DNA of 10,108 nucleotides from assembly GCA_002313255.1 (NCBI GenBank), contig DCBA01000096.1, forward strand, positions 1 to 10,108, read 5' to 3'. Every line of letters begins with the position of its first letter. Within the stretch, counting starts at the first letter, position 1. This document shows, in pieces, positions 7,264-10,108 of the stretch. Position numbers and translations under genes: made by a program. Below the pieces are notes generated by a model, which was given only the letters and a program-made list of their open reading frames with translations, was not told the origin of the DNA and did not search any database. The stretch is from Gammaproteobacteria bacterium UBA1119. Its GTDB lineage: Bacteria; Pseudomonadota; Gammaproteobacteria; Pseudomonadales; Azotimanducaceae.

Positions 7264-8424
7264 ATGCCCGATAACGAAGAAGTACTGACGTTCGCTGAAT
7301 TCGCGCTACCGCCCACGATTACGGCGGCTATCGATGATCTTGGCTTTACCCATTGCACCCCAATACAAGGGGCGGTACTTCCATATAGCCTCTCTGATTA
7401 CGACGTTACCGGACAGGCACAGACAGGCACGGGTAAAACCGCCGCATTCCTAATCACAATTCTTGCGCAACAGGTCGAGTTCCCACCGGAGGAATCGGGC
7501 CCCGTGGGCACGCCGAGGGCGTTGATACTCGCGCCAACGAGGGAACTTGCACTACAGATTGAGGCAGATGCCCGCGATTTATCGCGTCACATGCGCGCCC
7601 ACGTGGTCGCCGTGGTTGGTGGTATGGATTTCGATCGGCAGCAACAACAACTCGAAAAACGTCCCGTTGATATTCTCGTCGCAACACCCGGACGGCTGAT
7701 TGACTTTTGTAACCGGCGCGTCGTCAGCCTCCGCGAAGTCGAGGTTCTAGTCATCGACGAAGCAGACCGTATGCTCGATATGGGATTTATCCCAGACGTC
7801 CGCCGCATCGTCTATCAAACACCGAAGAAACGTGAACGCCAAACGCTCTTCTTTAGCGCCACATTCAATGACGACGTGATGAATTTAGCTAATCAATGGA
7901 CTGTCGATCCCATGCATATCGTCATTCAACCTGAGCGAGTCGCTGTCGACACCGTCGATCAACGTTTCTGGCACACCTCGAGAGCCGATAAAGCGGGCAT
8001 GCTCGTGCAATTTATTCAACATAAGAAACCTTCGCACACACTCGTATTCGTCAATCGCAGGGATCGGGCTCGGCATCTGGTATCGCACTTGAATCGCCAG
8101 GGCATCGAGTGCGAGGGACTTGCTGGCGATATCCCACAACGCAAACGGCTGGCAACGCTCAACCGATTTAAAGAAGGTAAAACCAATCTCGTTATAGCAA
8201 CCGATGTCGCGGGTCGAGGCATACACGTGGAAGGCATTAGCCACGTAATAAATTACGACCTACCCGACGACGCTGAAGACTACGTCCACCGCATTGGCCG
8301 AACCGGTCGAGCGGGGGCTTCAGGCATATCGATTAGCTTCGTTTCCGAAGATGATGCTTTTAATCTTCCGGCGATCGAGGCGTTCATCGGAGAACAGATC
8401 GTTTGCACGCACCCTGATCTTTGA
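7264..8424 (+). CDS. rhlB: RhlB-type DEAD-box ATP-dependent RNA helicase
   Basis: RhlB unwinds structured RNA and in Escherichia coli works in the RNase E degradosome. All helicase motifs are present (386-residue numbering): Q motif with Phe10 and GFTHCTPIQ (27-35), Walker A AQTGTGKT (52-59), PTREL (91-95), GG (119-120), TPGR (141-144), DEAD (165-168), SAT (198-200), ATDVAGRG (312-319) and HRIGRTGR (342-349). The segment DLPDDAEDYVHRIGRTGRAGASG and the ending FNLPAIEAFIG closely follow E. coli RhlB. The protein stops at CTHPDL, without the basic arginine-rich tail that takes E. coli RhlB to about 421 residues. I chose the ATG at 7264; AGGAG (7247-7251) lies 12 bases upstream. A TTG at 7255, overlapping the aminotransferase stop as TTGA, would add three residues but sits only 3 bases from AGGAG. 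It is probably cotranscribed with its neighbours. Confidence 0.92.
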   Translation: MPDNEEVLTFAEFALPPTITAAIDDLGFTHCTPIQGAVLPYSLSDYDVTGQAQTGTGKTAAFLITILAQQVEFPPEESGPVGTPRALILAPTRELALQIEADARDLSRHMRAHVVAVVGGMDFDRQQQQLEKRPVDILVATPGRLIDFCNRRVVSLREVEVLVIDEADRMLDMGFIPDVRRIVYQTPKKRERQTLFFSATFNDDVMNLANQWTVDPMHIVIQPERVAVDTVDQRFWHTSRADKAGMLVQFIQHKKPSHTLVFVNRRDRARHLVSHLNRQGIECEGLAGDIPQRKRLATLNRFKEGKTNLVIATDVAGRGIHVEGISHVINYDLPDDAEDYVHRIGRTGRAGASGISISFVSEDDAFNLPAIEAFIGEQIVCTHPDL

Positions 8425-8449
8425 AATAGACGGGGGGAGGTTTCCGACC

Positions 8450-8479
8450 ATGTTCGTTTTAGGCAAACTCGTGACATGA
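8450..8479 (+). CDS. Possible 9-codon minicistron coupled to the C-N hydrolase
   Basis: An ATG at 8450 begins MFVLGKLVT and ends at TGA 8477-8479. Nine bases upstream is GGGGGAGG (8433-8440), a much better Shine-Dalgarno than that of any neighbouring gene on this side. The stop overlaps the ATG of the following hydrolase gene as ATGA (8476-8479), and the hydrolase itself has no clear ribosome binding site. A ribosome ending the minicistron could restart on the hydrolase. The peptide has no recognisable role. It may be chance, since a short open stretch in a 51-base gap is not rare; the combination of strong site and ATGA overlap is the reason to list it. Confidence 0.35.
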   Translation: MFVLGKLVT

Positions 8480-9297
8480 GCCAAACCACTCCCATCGCGA
8501 TCGTGCAGATGTGCGCAACCGCAGACGTCACCGCGAATCTTGAAACGACGCGCGAACTCTCAGATGCAGCTGCGAATGCCGGTGCCCGCGTGGTGTTCCT
8601 TCCAGAGGCTTTCGCGTACATCGGTTCCGACCGCGACCGCCAACCATGGTTGGAAAATCTGCCGGCTGGTGGGCCGATATTGGAAACGTGTCGAGAAATC
8701 GCGCAAGCCCATCGCGTCGACATTGTGGCCGGTGGTTTCCCGGAACGCGCAGGCGACAATCGCTCCTACAATACCTGCATACATATCGACCCAAACGGCG
8801 TTCTGGCCGCACGATATCGAAAAATTCACCTCTTTGACGTCGACCTAGCCGACGGAACGCGTCTGCTTGAATCAAAAGCGACTGTCCCGGGTGTTGAAGC
8901 GGTCACCACACGAATGCCATTCGGTACGTTAGGGCTCAGCGTTTGTTATGACGTTCGATTCCCAGCCCTCTACCAGGATTTGGTAGACGCGGGCTCGATT
9001 GCCTTGACAATCCCAAGCGCTTTTACCAAAACCACGGGACAGGACCATTGGCATGTGTTGCTGCGAGCGCGCGCTATCGAATGCCAAGCGTACGTGATCG
9101 CACCGGCACAGCACGGCGCGCATGGACATCGCAATCGTCAATCGTTCGGGCACGCTCTCGTTGTTGACCCGTGGGGACGAATCGTCGCTGAATGCGATGA
9201 CGGTGACGGCTTTGCCATTGCATCCATTGATCCCGCGGAAGTCGAGCGGGTCCGCCGCGAGCTACCCAGCCTAGCGAATCGCCGAACGTGGCATTGA
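8476..9297 (+). CDS. Nit1/Nit2-like carbon-nitrogen hydrolase, probable omega- or deaminated-glutathione amidase
   Basis: The 273-residue protein belongs to the nitrilase superfamily (C-N hydrolase) in the Nit branch. The catalytic Glu44 is in VVFLPEAF (39-46), Lys116 in RYRKIHLFDVD (113-123) and the nucleophile Cys157 in GLSVCYDVRFPALY (153-166). HWHVLLRARAIECQAYVIAPAQHG (191-214) and GHALVVDPWG (225-234) follow the Nit1 pattern. Known members of this branch clear deaminated glutathione or alpha-ketoglutaramate as metabolite repair, in the cytoplasm; the exact substrate is inferred. The ATG at 8476 gives MSQTTPIAIVQM, the normal beta-strand start. No Shine-Dalgarno is seen directly before it, but a short upstream cistron with a strong one ends on its ATG. 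Its own TGA overlaps the TTG start of the next gene (TTGA). Confidence 0.9.
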   Translation: MSQTTPIAIVQMCATADVTANLETTRELSDAAANAGARVVFLPEAFAYIGSDRDRQPWLENLPAGGPILETCREIAQAHRVDIVAGGFPERAGDNRSYNTCIHIDPNGVLAARYRKIHLFDVDLADGTRLLESKATVPGVEAVTTRMPFGTLGLSVCYDVRFPALYQDLVDAGSIALTIPSAFTKTTGQDHWHVLLRARAIECQAYVIAPAQHGAHGHRNRQSFGHALVVDPWGRIVAECDDGDGFAIASIDPAEVERVRRELPSLANRRTWH

Positions 9298-10108
9298 GCG
9301 ATAAGCCCCATCGTCCCAACAACGCCCTGCTGACGGTCGCAGCCATCGTCATCATCATCGCCGGCATCAAAGCGGCGGAAGACATCGTGGTGCCGTTTCT
9401 GTTGGCGGTATTCATTGCGACCCTCGCCGCTACACCGATTTTCTGGCTGACCCGATCGCGGGTTCCAATCGCGGTCGCGATCACTCTGGTTTCTGCGGCA
9501 TTAATAGTCGTCTTGCTCGGGCTGGGCTTGCTAGTCGCAGACTCCATACAGCAGTTTTCGACACAACAAAGCTTCTACGAAGCCCAACTCCGAGAGCTGA
9601 TCGGTCTCTTAGGACCCACCCTAAATCGTCTCGGCATCCCCTCGTCTGCTGAATTATTTAGCTCTCAATTTGATCCGGGCAGTGCGCTTTCACTCGCCGC
9701 CAATACGGTGCGTGGGTTTGGGAGCGCGCTCTCGAATGGTTTTCTCATTTTACTAACCGTCATCTTTATCGTCGCCGAAGCCTCTAGTTTTCCGTCAAAA
9801 CTCCGATCTGTACTCGCCAATCCTGAACGCGATCTACCGCATTTCGATCGTTTTATCGCCAACGTCAATCGATATATCGCCATCAAGACAACCGTCAGTG
9901 TTGCGACCGGGGTCACAGTCACATGCCTCTTGGCGTTAATCGGAATCGACTTCCCATTGTTGTGGGGGGTCCTGGCGTTCATGCTGAATTACGTACCGAC
10001 GATTGGCAGCATCATTGCGGCGATACCCGCCGTATTGCTCGCGCTGGTCCAACACGGTCCAATCACCGCGATCGGCACGTTGGCGTTATACGTTCTTATC
10101 AACGTCAT
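9294..10108 (+). CDS. AI-2E transporter (PerM/TqsA/YdiK) family membrane protein, 3' end outside window
   Basis: The first 271 codons are present and the frame is open to the right edge. Hydrophobic segments lie near residues 11-25, 31-50, 58-82, 145-162, 198-216, 220-252 (probably two passes) and 256-271. A soluble, partly amphipathic stretch (about 83-140) separates the third and fourth, as is usual in this family. The VVPFLLAVFIATLAAT segment (32-47) and DFPLLWGVLAFMLNYVPTIG (219-238), followed by SIIAAIPAVLLAL, are characteristic. Some relatives export autoinducer-2 (TqsA) and others act as ion antiporters, so the substrate cannot be called. The start is uncertain: TTG at 9294 gives MSDKPHRPNN and overlaps the hydrolase stop as TTGA; GTG at 9288 in the same frame would add two residues. 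Neither has a clear Shine-Dalgarno, which suggests translation coupled to the hydrolase gene. Confidence 0.9.
   Translation, partial: MSDKPHRPNNALLTVAAIVIIIAGIKAAEDIVVPFLLAVFIATLAATPIFWLTRSRVPIAVAITLVSAALIVVLLGLGLLVADSIQQFSTQQSFYEAQLRELIGLLGPTLNRLGIPSSAELFSSQFDPGSALSLAANTVRGFGSALSNGFLILLTVIFIVAEASSFPSKLRSVLANPERDLPHFDRFIANVNRYIAIKTTVSVATGVTVTCLLALIGIDFPLLWGVLAFMLNYVPTIGSIIAAIPAVLLALVQHGPITAIGTLALYVLINV

Noticed and set aside
8294..8479. 61-codon plus-strand frame spanning the rhlB end and the gap
   Set aside because: Most of it is rhlB in another frame. Only its last nine codons, behind the strong Shine-Dalgarno, are worth considering and are listed separately.
1..10108. Defence, mobile-element, CRISPR or secondary-metabolite system
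   Set aside because: All long genes match housekeeping or general metabolic families, there are no arrays, transposase or integrase motifs, and no gene shows composition clearly unlike its neighbours by eye.

Overview
The window reads as ordinary chromosomal DNA from a proteobacterium, most likely a gammaproteobacterium of moderate GC content. The grounds are a recognisable miaE, an RhlB-type DEAD-box helicase, a carboxylesterase of the EstB/acyl-protein-thioesterase type, an MsbA-related exporter half, and tight gene packing with frequent TTG/GTG starts. I cannot name a genus. I see no RNA genes, insertion sequences, CRISPR arrays or phage genes.

Left part, minus strand (1-2380): a complete MsbA-related ABC exporter half-transporter (563-2380) lies upstream of an alpha-methylacyl-CoA racemase gene that runs off the left edge (1-470), with a 92-base gap between them. 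A 99-base spacer (2381-2479) separates this pair from the divergent plus-strand genes and should hold promoters for both sides.

Middle part, plus strand (2480-4861): a carboxylesterase, miaE (the diiron tRNA hydroxylase) and a GT2-like glycosyltransferase of unknown substrate form a compact unit. The esterase stop and the miaE start share TTGA, and the glycosyltransferase starts 4 bases after the miaE stop. A weak hairpin follows, then a 211-base spacer with several short dyads and a plausible promoter.

Right part, plus strand (5073-10108): type 2 argC, a PF12897-type aspartate aminotransferase, rhlB, a Nit1-like C-N hydrolase and an AI-2E/PerM-family membrane protein (cut by the right edge) lie end to end. 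They probably form one operon. ArgC makes N-acetylglutamate semialdehyde for arginine synthesis. The aminotransferase overlaps argC by ATGA and could supply aspartate or glutamate to the same pathway. RhlB is an RNA helicase and the hydrolase is probably a metabolite-repair amidase, so the unit mixes metabolism and housekeeping rather than forming one pathway.

I found no convincing new multi-gene system. The points most worth a second look are: a possible 9-codon minicistron with the best ribosome binding site on the right-hand side, whose stop overlaps the hydrolase start; the repeated use of NTGA stop/start overlaps with TTG starts; the argC-aminotransferase coupling; the unassigned glycosyltransferase next to miaE; an RhlB without the usual basic C-terminal tail; and dyads in front of argC.
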